The notes under the pieces: generated by a model
Databases searched by the model: none
Told to the model about the DNA's origin: nothing
The model's input: only the letters and a program-made list of their open reading frames with translations
Shown: positions 20,907-20,981 of the stretch, one piece after another
Position numbering within the stretch: position 1 is the first letter of the stretch
Layout of the letters: every line of letters begins with the position of its first letter
Program-made: the position numbers and the translations under genes
NCBI GenBank assembly: GCA_022843645.1
Contig: JALHNF010000002.1
Location: forward strand, 9,384-30,364
Source of the DNA: Minisyncoccota bacterium
GTDB taxonomy: Bacteria; Patescibacteriota; Minisyncoccia; Phycocordibacterales; UBA5272
DNA length: 20,981 nucleotides
Direction: 5' to 3'

Positions 20907-20941
20907 ATTCAGTTGTTATGAAGTTGTAATGGTATTTGAAA

Positions 20942-20970
20942 CAAAACGACCGGGCGCATAGCCCAGTCGT
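20942..20970 (-). terminator. Hairpin upstream of nusA (terminator of a preceding gene, or leader attenuator)
   Basis: ACGAC pairs with GTCGT and GGGC with GCCC around one mismatch (20946-20955 with 20961-20970), loop GCATA. On the minus strand TTTTGTTT follows. The nusA ATG is 40 nt further on. No strong promoter is visible between hairpin and ATG, so transcription through it, with attenuation, is possible. Confidence 0.5.
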
Positions 20971-20981
20971 GTCTGTATCTA

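Overview
The window looks like part of a small, gene-dense bacterial chromosome, most likely from the Candidate Phyla Radiation (Patescibacteria, Parcubacteria-like). This is inferred from family resemblance, not from a search. Pointers are the secreted protein with GIGT and S-N-F-L-G-type repeats typical of Parcubacteria surface proteins, ComEC split from its metallo-beta-lactamase domain, tRNA genes without encoded CCA next to a CCA-adding enzyme, promoters lying very close to start codons, and a trigger factor lacking its PPIase domain. No phage, transposon or CRISPR array was seen.

Layout. 1-2156 (-): 718 residues of a large secreted collagen-like/repeat surface protein that runs off the left edge. 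2260-2865 (-): M50 site-2-type membrane protease, divergent from rpmB (2937-3140, +). 3181-4930 (+): a three-gene unit of ECF-type sigma factor, single-pass membrane protein (candidate anti-sigma) and secreted coiled-coil protein. 4863-9654 (-): a nucleic-acid block with ComEC-type MBL protein, ComEC channel, RNase HI with an extra C-terminal domain, and RecJ. 9728-10129 (+): a HIT-family gene interrupted by one in-frame TAA. 10139-11623 (-): cca, with tRNA-Arg just upstream.

11825-13026 (+): tRNA-Gly(GCC), an AT-rich gap with a consensus DnaA box, yraN, tRNA-Pro(TGG) and tRNA-Gly(TCC). 13110-13496 (+): an unknown gene under a near-consensus promoter. 13630-13902 (-): HU. 14030-14392 (+): an unknown gene. 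14457-16566 (-): clpP-rny. 16665-17366 (+): rsmE. 17367-17806: a gene-free stretch that appears to encode a structured RNA of about 300 nt. 17807-20906 (-): nusA, ppa, an easily missed 48-residue membrane protein, and tig.

The most notable signal is a cluster of parS-like ParB sites. One exact match to TGTTNCACGTGAAACA lies in the yraN leader (12316-12331). Seven degenerate copies lie in the HIT gene end and across cca (10108-11040), in more than one reading frame. With the DnaA box at 12159-12167 this suggests the window is origin-proximal, although dnaA, parA and parB are not here.

How the genes fit together: DNA uptake and processing (ComEC, MBL protein, RecJ, RNase H, YraN), tRNA maturation (cca), transcription and RNA turnover (NusA, RNase Y), protein quality control (ClpP, trigger factor, M50 protease), and an envelope-facing sigma factor unit.
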